The notes below the pieces were generated by a model. It made no database searches and was not told the origin of the DNA. It was given only the letters and a program-made list of their open reading frames with translations. The position numbers were made by a program, and so were the translations under genes. A DNA stretch of 64,000 bases from Oscillospiraceae bacterium (GTDB taxonomy: Bacteria > Bacillota > Clostridia > Oscillospirales > Ruminococcaceae): assembly GCA_025757985.1 (NCBI GenBank), contig CP107210.1, positions 434,001 through 498,000 of the forward strand. Reading direction: 5' to 3'. Shown piece after piece: positions 51,037 to 59,775 of the stretch; within the stretch, counting starts at the first letter, position 1, and every line of letters begins with the position of its first letter.

Positions 51037-51297
51037 ATGAATACTGCACTGATATATTCTATGATAATAAATACGCTGGCCCTTTGCCTGATGGGGATTG
51101 ATAAGCACCGCGCCCGCACGCGCCAATGGCGTATCCCGGAGCGCGTGCTGTTCGGCGCAGCCCTGCTGGGCGGCAGTGCCGGAGCTTGGGCCGGTATGTA
51201 TCTGTTCCATCATAAGACCCGCCACTGGTATTTTGTGGTGGGTATGCCGTTGATCTTGGCGGTACAGGCAGCGGCTGTCATCTATCTGACGCACTGA
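51037..51297 (+). CDS. DUF1294 family membrane protein
   Basis: An 86-residue membrane protein of the DUF1294 family, function unknown. Two to three hydrophobic helices flank the family motif MGIDKHRARTRQWRIPE (near 20-36) and FHHKTRHWYF (near 58-67). No ribosome site precedes the ATG; the promoter is directly upstream, so the mRNA may begin at the start codon. A second in-frame ATG at 51061 is an alternative start and also lacks a ribosome site. Confidence 0.83.
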   Translation: MNTALIYSMIINTLALCLMGIDKHRARTRQWRIPERVLFGAALLGGSAGAWAGMYLFHHKTRHWYFVVGMPLILAVQAAAVIYLTH

Positions 51298-51316
51298 AGC
51301 AGGGGAGGTGTACCCG

Positions 51317-51556
51317 GTGTCATTCTGGAACAGACTGCTCCGCAGACAGGCTTCGCCCGTACTGACACCGCCGGACGGAATGCAGGAGTCTGATATAGCA
51401 CTTGAGAGCAGCATCTGCACCGGTGAGACGGTCATTGGCTTTCGCAGCAAAGCGGATGGCAGGCTGCTGAACGCAGTGGCTGTGCGCAACCGCGCGGATA
51501 TTGCGGCCTTTTACAGAAGCTATGGCTTTTCTTACACAGGCAAATTTGATAAATAA
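51317..51556 (+). CDS. Small hypothetical protein
   Basis: A 79-residue protein starting at GTG behind GGGGAGG, 19 bases after the DUF1294 gene. It contains no hydrophobic helix; the C-terminal half (AVAVRNRADIAAFYRSYGFSY) looks like a short alpha-beta segment. I do not recognise it. The ribosome site and spacing support translation. Confidence 0.6.
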   Translation: MSFWNRLLRRQASPVLTPPDGMQESDIALESSICTGETVIGFRSKADGRLLNAVAVRNRADIAAFYRSYGFSYTGKFDK

Positions 51557-51661
51557 TTCGCAATGTTTTCTTGACATTTTATTAACTTTGTGAATTATCT
51601 TGCTTTTGTCTGCCAAACTATGCATTTATTGCGGAGATTCCCCCGCATTCGCACATTTTCT

Positions 51662-51689
51662 TTGCAAAGCGCAAAATGGGTGCTATAAT
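51662..51689 (+). promoter_or_regulatory. Promoter of pta
   Basis: TTGCAA (51662-51667), 16 bases, TATAAT (51684-51689). The AT-rich region upstream (51557-51660) holds TTGACA at 51575-51580 and short repeats but no gene. Confidence 0.75.
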
Positions 51690-51745
51690 AACAATGTAAG
51701 TGTTGAGCAGCCGTAGACTGCTAAAATCATGGAGGTTATCAGAGT

Positions 51746-52711
51746 ATGTCCATTTTCGAGAATTTTGAGAAGAAGCTGCAGGCTGAGCCGAAGTCCATCG
51801 TCTTTACCGAGGGCACGGACGCCCGTATCCTGTCCGCCGCAAGCCGTCTGCTGGCCGGCAAGACCCTGAAGGTCATTCTGCTGGGCGAGGTCGAGGCTGT
51901 CAAGCAGGCTGCTGCCGAGGGCGGCTTTGATATTACCGGTGCCGAGATCATCGACCCTGCTGCATATGCCGGCTTTGACGAGATGGTCGCCAAGATGGTC
52001 GAGCTGCGCAAGGGCAAGATGACCGATGAGCAGTGCCGTGCCGCTCTGTCCAAGGGCAACTACTTCGGCACCATGCTGGTCAAGATGGGCAAGGCTGACT
52101 GCCTGCTGGGCGGCGCCACCTATTCTACCGCTGACACCGTGCGTCCCGCACTGCAGCTGATCAAGTGCAAGCCCGGCATCAAGTCCGTCAGCTCCTGCTT
52201 TATCCTGATGCGCGGTGACGAGAGCATTGCCATGGGTGACTGCGCCATCAATATCGACCCCTCCGAGGATGAGATCGTTGAGTCCACCATCGAGACTGCA
52301 CATACCGCCGAGGTCTTTGGCATCGACCCTCGCGTTGCACTCCTGTCCTACTCCACAAAGGGCTCCGGCAAGGGTGAGACTGTTGATAAGATGCGCAATG
52401 CTACCCTGCGTGTGCAGGAGGCTTGCCCCGATCTGAAGGTTGACGGTGAGCTGCAGTTTGATGCCGCCGTTGCCCCTGAGGTCGGCCAGCTGAAGGCACC
52501 CGGCTCCAAGGTCGCAGGCTATGCCAATACCTTCATCTTCCCCAACATCAACGCCGGCAACATCGGCTATAAGATTGCACAGCGTCTGGGAGGCTTCGAG
52601 GCCTACGGCCCCATTCTGCAGGGCCTGAATGCCCCTATCAACGACCTGTCCCGCGGCTGCAACGCCGAGGAGGTCTACAAGATGGCCCTCATCACTGCCG
52701 CGCTGATCTGA
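51746..52711 (+). CDS. pta: Phosphate acetyltransferase
   Basis: A 321-residue enzyme converting acetyl-CoA to acetyl-phosphate for ATP formation via acetate kinase. Conserved blocks include KSIVFTEGTDARIL near the start, GGATYSTADTVRPALQLI near 125-142, and YANTFIFPNINAGNIGYKI near 258. Short form without regulatory domains. No ackA lies next to it. GGAGG precedes the ATG. Confidence 0.96.
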   Translation: MSIFENFEKKLQAEPKSIVFTEGTDARILSAASRLLAGKTLKVILLGEVEAVKQAAAEGGFDITGAEIIDPAAYAGFDEMVAKMVELRKGKMTDEQCRAALSKGNYFGTMLVKMGKADCLLGGATYSTADTVRPALQLIKCKPGIKSVSSCFILMRGDESIAMGDCAINIDPSEDEIVESTIETAHTAEVFGIDPRVALLSYSTKGSGKGETVDKMRNATLRVQEACPDLKVDGELQFDAAVAPEVGQLKAPGSKVAGYANTFIFPNINAGNIGYKIAQRLGGFEAYGPILQGLNAPINDLSRGCNAEEVYKMALITAALI

Positions 52712-52733
52712 GTTAAGATCCCTGCATAATGAT

Positions 52734-52770
52734 ACCGCCACCCGCTGTTTTTCAGTGGGTGGCGGTTTTT
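52734..52770 (+). terminator. Terminator of pta
   Basis: Twelve-base stem ACCGCCACCCGC / GTGGGTGGCGGT (one G-T pair) followed by TTTTT. Confidence 0.9.
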
Positions 52771-52778
52771 GCGTTGCA

Positions 52779-52872
52779 GGAGCGGATATGGAATTCGCCC
52801 CTACAAGAGCTTTTTGACAGCTTGCTATGTATACCCCTGTATTCTGTAGGGGCGGATTCCATATCCGCCCGC
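52779..52872. repeat. Foldback repeat, MITE-like
   Basis: Two 24-base arms, 52782-52805 and 52845-52868, are inverted copies with one mismatch and share the cores GCGGATATGGAATT and TGTAGGGGCG. The 39-base centre has no coding frame. Similar GTAGGGGCGG elements occur between genes in many gut Clostridia (recalled). It lies between the pta and luxS terminators. Confidence 0.82.
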
Positions 52873-52873
52873 T

Positions 52874-52905
52874 AAAAATGCCCGCTTCGTTTCCGCAGCG
52901 GGCAT
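52874..52905 (-). terminator. Terminator of pyk-luxS
   Basis: On the minus strand ATGCCCGCT / AGCGGGCAT (9 bases) followed by TTTTT. Confidence 0.88.
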
Positions 52906-52924
52906 ACTATTTATATATTGCTGA

Positions 52925-53386
52925 TTAGTAATGCAGCTTTTCAGCGTCCAGAGCCTCCAGCACAGGCAGCATGGCAGCGGCCTCGGCGCGGGCAGCGATG
53001 GGATCCATCATCAGATAGTTGCCGCATTCCACGGCGGACGCTCCGGGGATCTCTCCTTCAAATTCAGCCATCCATGCAAAGGCGCTGCGGGTCAGCTCCA
53101 GTGCCTCGGCAGGGGTCAGACCGGTGGTGACCAGATAAAACCCGGTCAAGCAGCCCATCGGGCCGACATAGACAACGCCCTTGCTGTATTTGCTGTTGCG
53201 CGCGTAGGTGGCAAACAGATGCTCCAGCGTGTGGGCGGCAGCCGGGGAGAGGTAGCTGCCCTTGTTGGGCTGCTTCATCCGGATATCCCAGGTCAGGATC
53301 TCGCCCTCGGCTCCGTCACGGCGGGAGAGGTACATACCCGGCAGCAGAGTGGTGTGGTCAACACAAAAGCTTGCAATGCGTTCCAT
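52925..53386 (-). CDS. luxS: S-ribosylhomocysteine lyase
   Basis: A 153-residue enzyme that splits S-ribosylhomocysteine to homocysteine and DPD, the precursor of autoinducer-2. Metal ligands H52 and H56 (HTLEH) and C121 (ECGNY) are present, as is E55 and the catalytic C79 in PMGCLTGFY. It starts 9 bases after the pyruvate kinase stop and is thus likely on the pyk transcript. It may serve methyl-cycle recycling rather than signalling. Confidence 0.95.
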   Translation of the reverse strand: MERIASFCVDHTTLLPGMYLSRRDGAEGEILTWDIRMKQPNKGSYLSPAAAHTLEHLFATYARNSKYSKGVVYVGPMGCLTGFYLVTTGLTPAEALELTRSAFAWMAEFEGEIPGASAVECGNYLMMDPIAARAEAAAMLPVLEALDAEKLHY

Positions 53387-53395
53387 TTCACAGCC

Positions 53396-55141
53396 TCACT
53401 TCGCCATAGCCTGCACAATACCGCGCGAGCAGTCCATCGAGATGACCATACCGTCCTTCAGCGTGCGGGTGGCATTGGTAGCACCAACGATAACGGCCTT
53501 ATCCAGCGTCAGACCGACAATGGCGGAATGGCTGTTCGTACCGGCCTCCTCGGTGATGATACCGGCAGCCTCACGCATGAAAGGCAGCGTGTCGTTGGTG
53601 GTGAAGGGTACGACCAAAATCTGGCCGGGTTTGAACTTCTTGGTAGCCTCGGTGGCGTTGCGGCACACGCAGACCTCACCCTTGGCGTTGTGGTTGCCGA
53701 TGCCGACACCGGCCAGCAGGGAATCGCCGACCATATGGACCTTAATCATGTTGGTGGTGCCGGAGATGCCGACGGGAACACCGGCGGTGACGACGACGAG
53801 GTCGCCGTCCTGCACAAGGCCCGCGCTCTTGGCCTTCGCAACCGACATACTGATGAGCTCATCGGTGGAGGTTGCGTAATCCATCATCAGCGGGGTGACA
53901 CCGCGATAGACATTGAGCTGACGGCGGGTCGTATCGTCCAGCACGCAGGCAATGATCTGGGTGTCAGGACGGAAACGGCTCAGCAGGCGGGCGGTCTCAC
54001 CGCTCTTGGAAGCCGTGATGATGGCGGAAGCGCCGATGTCTGTAGCGGTGGTGCAGGCGGCATGGCCAACGGCAGCGCTGACATTCAGGCGGGAGGAATC
54101 GCTGCGGGAGTGATGGACCAGACTGTCAAAGCTGGAGTCTGCCTCGGTGGTCTCGGCAATCGTAGCCATGGCCTTCAGCGCCTCGACGGGGTACTTGCCC
54201 GCGGCGGTCTCGCCGGAGAGCATGACAGCGCCGGTGCCGTCATAGATAGCGTTGGCAACATCGGTGATCTCGGCACGGGTCGGGCGGGGGTTGACAATCA
54301 TGGAATCCAGCATCTGGGTAGCGGTAATGCAGATCTTACCGGCGCTCATGGCGCGGTCGATCAGGTGCTTCTGGATGGCCGGGATCTCGGCAAAGTCGAT
54401 CTCAACGCCCATATCGCCGCGGGCAACCATGATGCCGTCGGCCACGGTCAGAATCTCGTCGATGTTGTCGATGCCCTCCTGATTCTCGATCTTCGCGATG
54501 ATGCGGATCTTGGAGTTGTGCTCGTCCAGAATGTGGCGGATGTCCATAATGTCCTGCGCGTTGCGGGCAAAGCTGGCGGAGATCAGGTCAAAGCCCTGCT
54601 CGACACCAAACAGAATATCGCTCGTGTCGCGCTGGCTCATATACGGCATGGACAGATGCACGCCGGGAACGTTGACGCCCTTCTTGGTCTTGATGGTGCC
54701 GTCATTGCAGACGGTGCAGGCAATATCGGTATCGCCGACTTCATCAATGCGCAGCTCGATCAGGCCGTCATCCAGCATGATGCGGCCGCCGGGCTTGACG
54801 TCGTGGGGCAGGTCCTTGTAGGTGACGGAGCAGATCTCGTTGGTGCCCTCGACATTGCGGGAGGTCAGGGTGAACTTCTGGCCGGTGGTCAGCTTCTCCA
54901 CACCGTTCTTGAACTCACCCAGACGAATCTCGGGACCCTTGGTATCCAGCATACAGGCAATGGGCAGATCCAGCTCCTTGGAAAGGGCACGCACCTTGTC
55001 AAAGCGGCCCTTATGCTCCTCATAGTCGCCGTGGGAGAAATTGAAACGGGCAACATTCATGCCATTTTCCATCAACTGACGCAGGATCCCCGGCTTATCG
55101 GTAGACGGACCCATTGTGCAGACAATTTTCGTTTTGCGCAT
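53396..55141 (-). CDS. pyk: Pyruvate kinase with C-terminal PEP-utilising domain
   Basis: A 581-residue glycolytic enzyme making pyruvate and ATP. KTKIVCTMGPSTD and NFSHGDYEEH mark the N-terminus; LDTKGPEIRLG and ARGDMGVEI are substrate sites; SGETAAGKYP follows. The extra ~100-residue C-terminal domain contains TNSHSAIVG, like the mobile phosphohistidine domain seen in Bacillus and Geobacillus enzymes. The ATG at 55141 has GGAGG upstream; the longer open frame covers the promoter. Confidence 0.96.
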   Translation of the reverse strand: MRKTKIVCTMGPSTDKPGILRQLMENGMNVARFNFSHGDYEEHKGRFDKVRALSKELDLPIACMLDTKGPEIRLGEFKNGVEKLTTGQKFTLTSRNVEGTNEICSVTYKDLPHDVKPGGRIMLDDGLIELRIDEVGDTDIACTVCNDGTIKTKKGVNVPGVHLSMPYMSQRDTSDILFGVEQGFDLISASFARNAQDIMDIRHILDEHNSKIRIIAKIENQEGIDNIDEILTVADGIMVARGDMGVEIDFAEIPAIQKHLIDRAMSAGKICITATQMLDSMIVNPRPTRAEITDVANAIYDGTGAVMLSGETAAGKYPVEALKAMATIAETTEADSSFDSLVHHSRSDSSRLNVSAAVGHAACTTATDIGASAIITASKSGETARLLSRFRPDTQIIACVLDDTTRRQLNVYRGVTPLMMDYATSTDELISMSVAKAKSAGLVQDGDLVVVTAGVPVGISGTTNMIKVHMVGDSLLAGVGIGNHNAKGEVCVCRNATEATKKFKPGQILVVPFTTNDTLPFMREAAGIITEEAGTNSHSAIVGLTLDKAVIVGATNATRTLKDGMVISMDCSRGIVQAMAK

Positions 55142-55199
55142 AAAACATATCCTCCATAAACATTCCACATATTTATATACTTTGGCAAACCTTAGCGGT

Positions 55200-55229
55200 A
55201 TTATACTACAAGTCAGCCCGGGGAAACAA
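55200..55229 (-). promoter_or_regulatory. Promoter of pyk-luxS
   Basis: On the minus strand TTGTTT (55229-55224), 18 bases, TATAAT (55205-55200), about 59 bases before the ATG. Confidence 0.65.
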
Positions 55230-55306
55230 GAGGGAAAAAGTTGCGGACAAAAAATTTTACCATACATTTATTGCTCTTTTACAGGTGGTGTGCTCTGCAT
55301 TTCGTG

Positions 55307-55335
55307 TTTACTTTTTGGCAGCTTTACGGTATAAT
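55307..55335 (+). promoter_or_regulatory. Promoter of deoB
   Basis: TTTACT (55307-55312), 17 bases, TATAAT (55330-55335), divergent from pyk. Confidence 0.7.
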
Positions 55336-55379
55336 AGCGATAATAATAACTGTATACCAACTTACACAGGAGAAAGATT

Positions 55380-56555
55380 ATGGCAAAACGCGTATTTTTG
55401 ATCGTGCTGGATAGCTTTGGCGTTGGCGCAGAGCCGGATGCGCCGCAGTTCGGCGATGCCGGTACAAACACGCTGGCCGCTATCGCCGGTCATCCCAATT
55501 TCAAGGGAGAAAATCTGGCAAAGCTTGGCCTTTTCAATCTGGACGGTGTGACCTGCGGTAAGCCGGAGGCAACGCCCGTTGCCAGCTTTGCCCGCCTGCG
55601 CGAGGCAAGCGCCGGCAAGGATACGACCATCGGCCATTGGGAGATCGCGGGTCTGCTCAGCGCTGAGCCGCTGCCCACCTTCCCGGACGGTTTCCCGCAG
55701 GAATTGCTTGATGCATTCACGGCCAAAACCGGGTATCAGGTCCTCTGCAACAAGCCCTATTCCGGCACCGATGTCATCCGCGACTACGGCGAGGAGCATC
55801 TCCGGACCGGGGCGCTCATCGTTTACACCTCCGCCGACAGCGTGTTCCAGATCGCTGCGAACGAAGCCCTTGTCCCTGTGGAAAAGCTCTATGAGATCTG
55901 TGCCGAGGCGCGGGAGCTGCTCACCGGGAAGTACGGCGTCGGCCGTGTCATTGCCCGACCGTTTGTGGGGGACTGCGCCGCCAACTTTACCCGCACGCCG
56001 CGCCGCCATGACTACAGTCTGGTGCCGCCGCGCGATACAATGCTGGACGCTATCCTCGCTGCCGGAAAGCAGACCATCGGTGTGGGTAAGATCCACGACA
56101 TTTTTGCAGGCAAGGGCATTGGGGAAACCATCCGCACCTCCGGCAATACCGAGGGGCTCCGGGTGACGCTGGAGCTGGCCGACCGCGATTTTGAGGGCCT
56201 TGCCTTCGTCAACCTCGTTGACTTTGACATGCTGTATGGCCACCGCCGTGACATTGCCGGCTATGCCGCTGCCGCTGCAGAGTTCAATGACTGGCTGCCG
56301 ACCTTTATGGACAAAATGTGCCCCGGCGATGTGCTTATGGTCACCGCTGACCACGGCTGCGACCCCAGCTACACCAAGACCACCGACCACACCCGTGAGC
56401 ATGTGCCGTTCCTTGTGTATGGCGATGAGATCCGCCCCGGTGTGAACCTGCATACACGCTACAGCTTTGCGACCATCGCCGACACGGTCTGCAAGGCGCT
56501 GGGCGTTGCGTACTGCCCGGCGGGCTGCGGCGTCTATGATGAAATTGCGAAGTAA
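55380..56555 (+). CDS. deoB: Phosphopentomutase
   Basis: A 391-residue alkaline phosphatase-fold enzyme that interconverts (deoxy)ribose-1- and -5-phosphate in nucleoside salvage. Metal ligands are in VLDSFGVGAEPD at the N-terminus and TADHGCDP with DHTREHVP near the C-terminus; the phosphothreonine region reads KDTTIGHWE. GGAGAAAG precedes the ATG. The YdcF-like gene begins inside its last codons (20-base overlap). Confidence 0.96.
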   Translation: MAKRVFLIVLDSFGVGAEPDAPQFGDAGTNTLAAIAGHPNFKGENLAKLGLFNLDGVTCGKPEATPVASFARLREASAGKDTTIGHWEIAGLLSAEPLPTFPDGFPQELLDAFTAKTGYQVLCNKPYSGTDVIRDYGEEHLRTGALIVYTSADSVFQIAANEALVPVEKLYEICAEARELLTGKYGVGRVIARPFVGDCAANFTRTPRRHDYSLVPPRDTMLDAILAAGKQTIGVGKIHDIFAGKGIGETIRTSGNTEGLRVTLELADRDFEGLAFVNLVDFDMLYGHRRDIAGYAAAAAEFNDWLPTFMDKMCPGDVLMVTADHGCDPSYTKTTDHTREHVPFLVYGDEIRPGVNLHTRYSFATIADTVCKALGVAYCPAGCGVYDEIAK

Positions 56556-57372
56556 CGTGGGCGTACTGCTTCTTTACCTGCTGGCGGCGGTGCTGGTGGT
56601 TTACTCCCTCTCGCTGGTGTTCCTTTCCAACTTCAACATGGGCAACCTTATGGTCTGGCTGCTCACCGGCTGCGTTACCGGCTACGCTGTCTTTCGCAGA
56701 CCCGTTAATGCGTGGTTTTCTGCAGGTATCGGGCGCGTGGTTTTTGGGGTGCTGGCGGTGCTGGTCTGCCTTTATCTGGCTGTTATTGCCTTTGTTGCTG
56801 TCAGCGGGTATCTTCACCCGCCTACAGGGAACGAGCAGGCCGTGATTGTGCTGGGGGCGGGCCTGCACAGGGACAAGCCCAGCAAGCTGCTGCAATACCG
56901 CCTTGACAAGGCCTATGCGTTCGCCGCTGCCCACCCCGACACGCTGGTCGTCACCAGCGGCGGGCAGGGCCGTGATGAGTGGGTCCCTGAGGGCGATGCC
57001 ATGCGGGACTATCTGATTGCGAAGGGCTTGCCGCCCGAGCGGGTCCTGTCTGAGAACCGCTCCACCTCCACGGAGGAGAACTTTGCCTTTTCACTGGCGC
57101 TGCTGCAGTCGCGGGGCTTTTCACAGACGACCCCCATCGTCTATGTCTCCAATGAATTCCACTGCTACCGCGCTGGGCAGTATGCCGCAATGGCTGGCTT
57201 TACCAATGTGTCTGAGCTTGCCGCTGCAACACCGCTGCGCAGTGTGCTGCCCTGCTATATGCGGGAGGCACTGGCGCTGCTTTATTACTGGGTATTCAAA
57301 ACCTCATCCTCCGGGCCGATGCATGCAATGGTCGGTCTGCTGGATCTGAATAAGAAATTCTTTTACAAATAG
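56536..57372 (+). CDS. YdcF/SanA-like DUF218 membrane protein
   Basis: A 278-residue protein with three or four N-terminal hydrophobic helices (up to about 100) and a C-terminal DUF218 domain: AVIVLGAGLHRDKPS, VVTSGGQGRDEW, ERVLSENRSTSTEEN and YVSNEFHCYRA. The family is implicated in envelope processes; the reaction is not settled. It starts at an ATGATG pair within the end of deoB, with no clear ribosome site, which suggests translational coupling to deoB. Confidence 0.85.
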   Translation: MMKLRSNVGVLLLYLLAAVLVVYSLSLVFLSNFNMGNLMVWLLTGCVTGYAVFRRPVNAWFSAGIGRVVFGVLAVLVCLYLAVIAFVAVSGYLHPPTGNEQAVIVLGAGLHRDKPSKLLQYRLDKAYAFAAAHPDTLVVTSGGQGRDEWVPEGDAMRDYLIAKGLPPERVLSENRSTSTEENFAFSLALLQSRGFSQTTPIVYVSNEFHCYRAGQYAAMAGFTNVSELAAATPLRSVLPCYMREALALLYYWVFKTSSSGPMHAMVGLLDLNKKFFYK

Positions 57373-57384
57373 GAGGGGACTGCC

Positions 57385-58149
57385 ATGCAGATCCGCTATT
57401 ACAAAGAGTACAGCCGTTTTCTGAACCGATTTATGGAGTTCAAGGTCTACGGCCACGCCGGACGGCCCATCGTGATTTTCCCGTGCCAGAGCGGCCGCTT
57501 CTTTGACTGGGAGGACCGCAACATGTGCAACGCCGCTGCCCGCTGGGTGGATGACGGCCGGCTGCAGATCTTCACAGTGGACAGCATCGACCCCGAAAGC
57601 TGGGACAACAACGGCCCCGAGCGCCCGCGTATCGAGATGCAGGAGCGCTGGTACAATTATATCTGCGAGGAATTTGTGCCCCGCCTGCTTGAGATCAACC
57701 GTGAGCAGGGCGATGACCACACCGGCAAGATTCTGACCGGCGGTGCCAGCATGGGCGGCGGCCACGCCGTCAACTTCTTCCTGCGCCGCCCGGACATCTT
57801 CAACGGCACGATCGCACTCAGCGGCCTGTATTCCTCCGGCATGTTCTTCGGCGGGTATATGGACGATCTTGTCTACCGCAATTCCCCCTGCGATTACATG
57901 CGCAATTTTCCCACGACCCACCCCTACATGAAGCTGTTTGAAAAGGCCGATAAGTTCATCATGTGCTGCGGTCAGGGTGCCTGGGAGGGGGACCTGCTGG
58001 CCTCCACCCGAGAGCTGCAGGCCATTCTCGAGAGCAAGGGCATCCATCCCATCGTTGATATCTGGGGCGAGGATGTGTCCCACGACTGGTATTGGTGGGA
58101 GAAGCAGTGGGTCTACTTCCTGCAGATGACGCTGGATGACAAGAAGTAA
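57385..58149 (+). CDS. Esterase-like alpha/beta hydrolase
   Basis: A 254-residue protein related to the esterase D/putative esterase family. The nucleophile elbow is GASMGGGHA near residue 119-127 (serine S121), an acid may be D224 region (PIVDIWGED) and H-D-W-Y (SHDWYWWEKQW) near 234 offers the histidine. No signal peptide, so it is cytosolic. Relatives act on acyl or acetyl esters; the substrate here is unknown. GGAGGGG lies before the ATG, 12 bases after the YdcF-like gene. Confidence 0.8.
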   Translation: MQIRYYKEYSRFLNRFMEFKVYGHAGRPIVIFPCQSGRFFDWEDRNMCNAAARWVDDGRLQIFTVDSIDPESWDNNGPERPRIEMQERWYNYICEEFVPRLLEINREQGDDHTGKILTGGASMGGGHAVNFFLRRPDIFNGTIALSGLYSSGMFFGGYMDDLVYRNSPCDYMRNFPTTHPYMKLFEKADKFIMCCGQGAWEGDLLASTRELQAILESKGIHPIVDIWGEDVSHDWYWWEKQWVYFLQMTLDDKK

Positions 58150-58159
58150 GGATTTGTAT

Positions 58160-59668
58160 ATGGATTTCTGGCACGATGCAGCCGCGCAAAAGCGCTGGCT
58201 GCGCCGTTTTGCGCTGTTGATCGGCCTGCTGCTGGTGCCGGTGTTTGCACTGGCCGTCTTTGCCCGCCCCTCGGCGGATGATTATATCTACGCGGCCCGC
58301 ACCCATGCGGTCATACAGCAGTACGGCTTCGACCTGCCGCGGCTGCTCAAGGCCGCGTGGGACACCAATGTCTACTACTATCAGAACTGGCAGGGGCTGT
58401 ATGTCTCCGGCTTTACGCTGGCGTTTCAGCCTGCTATCTTCGGCAACCGGGTTTACGGCGTCACACTGCTCTGTGTGTTGCTGCCGCTCTTTTTCTGCCT
58501 GTACGGGCTGGCGCGCTGTGTAGTGCTGCGCTTGTCTGCGGCGCAAAAACGGCTGCCTTGGGCGCTGGCGCTGCTGCTGACCTTCGCTTTTATCGAGGGA
58601 ATGCCCGCCCCGGTCGAGGGGCTGTACTGGTTCAACGGCGCGATGAACTACCTGCCGTATTTCTCGCTTGCGGTGCTGAACGCGGGCCTTGCCTTTGCGC
58701 TCTGCTTTGCTGCGCAGCTTACGCTGCGGCGCAGGGTGCTGTACGCAGCCGCAGGCTGCTTGTGCAGTCTGGTCATCGGCGGCGGCCATCAGGTAGCCGG
58801 GCTTTTGAATCTTCTTTTGCTGCTGCTCGCGGCAGTGCTCTGCGCACGGCGGCGTAACTTCTGGCAGTTGCCCGCCTTTGCGGCGGCAGTCCTTGGGCTG
58901 TTGCTTAATGTGCTGGCCCCCGGCACGCGGGTGCGCACAGCAGGCTTTTCCGGTGCAGGCTTCGCCGAGGCTGTTATCAAAAGCTTTATCCTTGCCGCGA
59001 TGGAGTGGATCCGCTGGCTGGATGTACCACTGCTCTGCCTGCTGGCGCTGCTGGCGTTTCCGCTGCTTCACCTTGCCCGCAGTGCCGCTCTGCCGGACCG
59101 TGTGTTCCGCTACCCGTTTTTTGGCGCGGCAGTCACCTTTGTACTGATGTGGGGCATGATTTTCCTGCCGTCCTACACAATGGGCGGCATCGGCGCGGGG
59201 CGGCTTTTGAATGTCGTCTGGATGACCTTTGTGCTGGGGCTGGCTGCTACAGAGTTTCTTCTGCTCGGCTGGCTTGAGCGTGTGCGCGGCCTTTCCCTGC
59301 ATGGTGCAGAGCAGTTTTGTAAACGCCATGCCCGGCGTCTGCCGCAGGCGACTGCCTGTATGCTGGTTTGCATGGCCTGCATCGGCAGCCACACCGTTAA
59401 GGAGGGGCAGGATAACCACTTTGCCACCAGCTTGGAGGCCGCCTATGAGCTGGCAGACGGACAGGCCGCACGCTACGCTGCGGCACTGGATGCGCGGGAG
59501 GCGGTTCTGACCGATGCCGTCCAACAGGATGTAACCATCCGCCCGCTGAACGGCGAGGAACGCCCCTGGCTCCTGTTCTACACTGATGTGGCGCCCGGGC
59601 CGGACATGTGGGGCCTGACGCCCTATTTTGACAAGCAGTCCGTCACGATTGCTGAGCCGAACGGATGA
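58160..59668 (+). CDS. DUF6056-like polytopic membrane protein
   Basis: A 502-residue protein with about ten hydrophobic helices. The motif RPSADDYIYAARTHA sits in the first outside loop, a place where GT-C glycosyltransferases keep catalytic acidic residues; YYYQNWQGLYVSG follows. I place it with the DUF6056 family, likely a lipid-linked sugar transferase, but this is a weak call. The ATG at 58160 has AAGGAT upstream. It follows the esterase gene by 10 bases. Confidence 0.68.
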   Translation: MDFWHDAAAQKRWLRRFALLIGLLLVPVFALAVFARPSADDYIYAARTHAVIQQYGFDLPRLLKAAWDTNVYYYQNWQGLYVSGFTLAFQPAIFGNRVYGVTLLCVLLPLFFCLYGLARCVVLRLSAAQKRLPWALALLLTFAFIEGMPAPVEGLYWFNGAMNYLPYFSLAVLNAGLAFALCFAAQLTLRRRVLYAAAGCLCSLVIGGGHQVAGLLNLLLLLLAAVLCARRRNFWQLPAFAAAVLGLLLNVLAPGTRVRTAGFSGAGFAEAVIKSFILAAMEWIRWLDVPLLCLLALLAFPLLHLARSAALPDRVFRYPFFGAAVTFVLMWGMIFLPSYTMGGIGAGRLLNVVWMTFVLGLAATEFLLLGWLERVRGLSLHGAEQFCKRHARRLPQATACMLVCMACIGSHTVKEGQDNHFATSLEAAYELADGQAARYAAALDAREAVLTDAVQQDVTIRPLNGEERPWLLFYTDVAPGPDMWGLTPYFDKQSVTIAEPNG

Positions 59669-59700
59669 TTTCCCCGGCCTTGTGCAGGGGGGTTGCGTGG

Positions 59701-59755
59701 TGTCAATTCCTATTGACAAAGTAGGAAACTGCGGTATACTATTCCGGTATACTAC
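59701..59755 (+). promoter_or_regulatory. Promoter of the cysteine desulfurase operon with repeats
   Basis: TTGACA (59713-59718), 16 bases, TATACT (59735-59740). TGTCAAT (59701-59707) and ATTGACA (59712-59718) form a perfect inverted repeat over the -35. CGGTATACTA occurs twice, at 59732-59741 and 59745-59754, 13 bases apart, over the -10 and start. The layout suggests a repressor site; an IscR/Rrf2-type regulator is one idea. Confidence 0.7.
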
Positions 59756-59775
59756 TGTAAAAGAGGGCACACGCC

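Noticed and set aside
51557..51660. Second promoter or Rex-type operator upstream of pta
   Set aside because: TTGACA at 51575 lacks a good -10 at the right distance, and TTTGTGAA is only a half-site.
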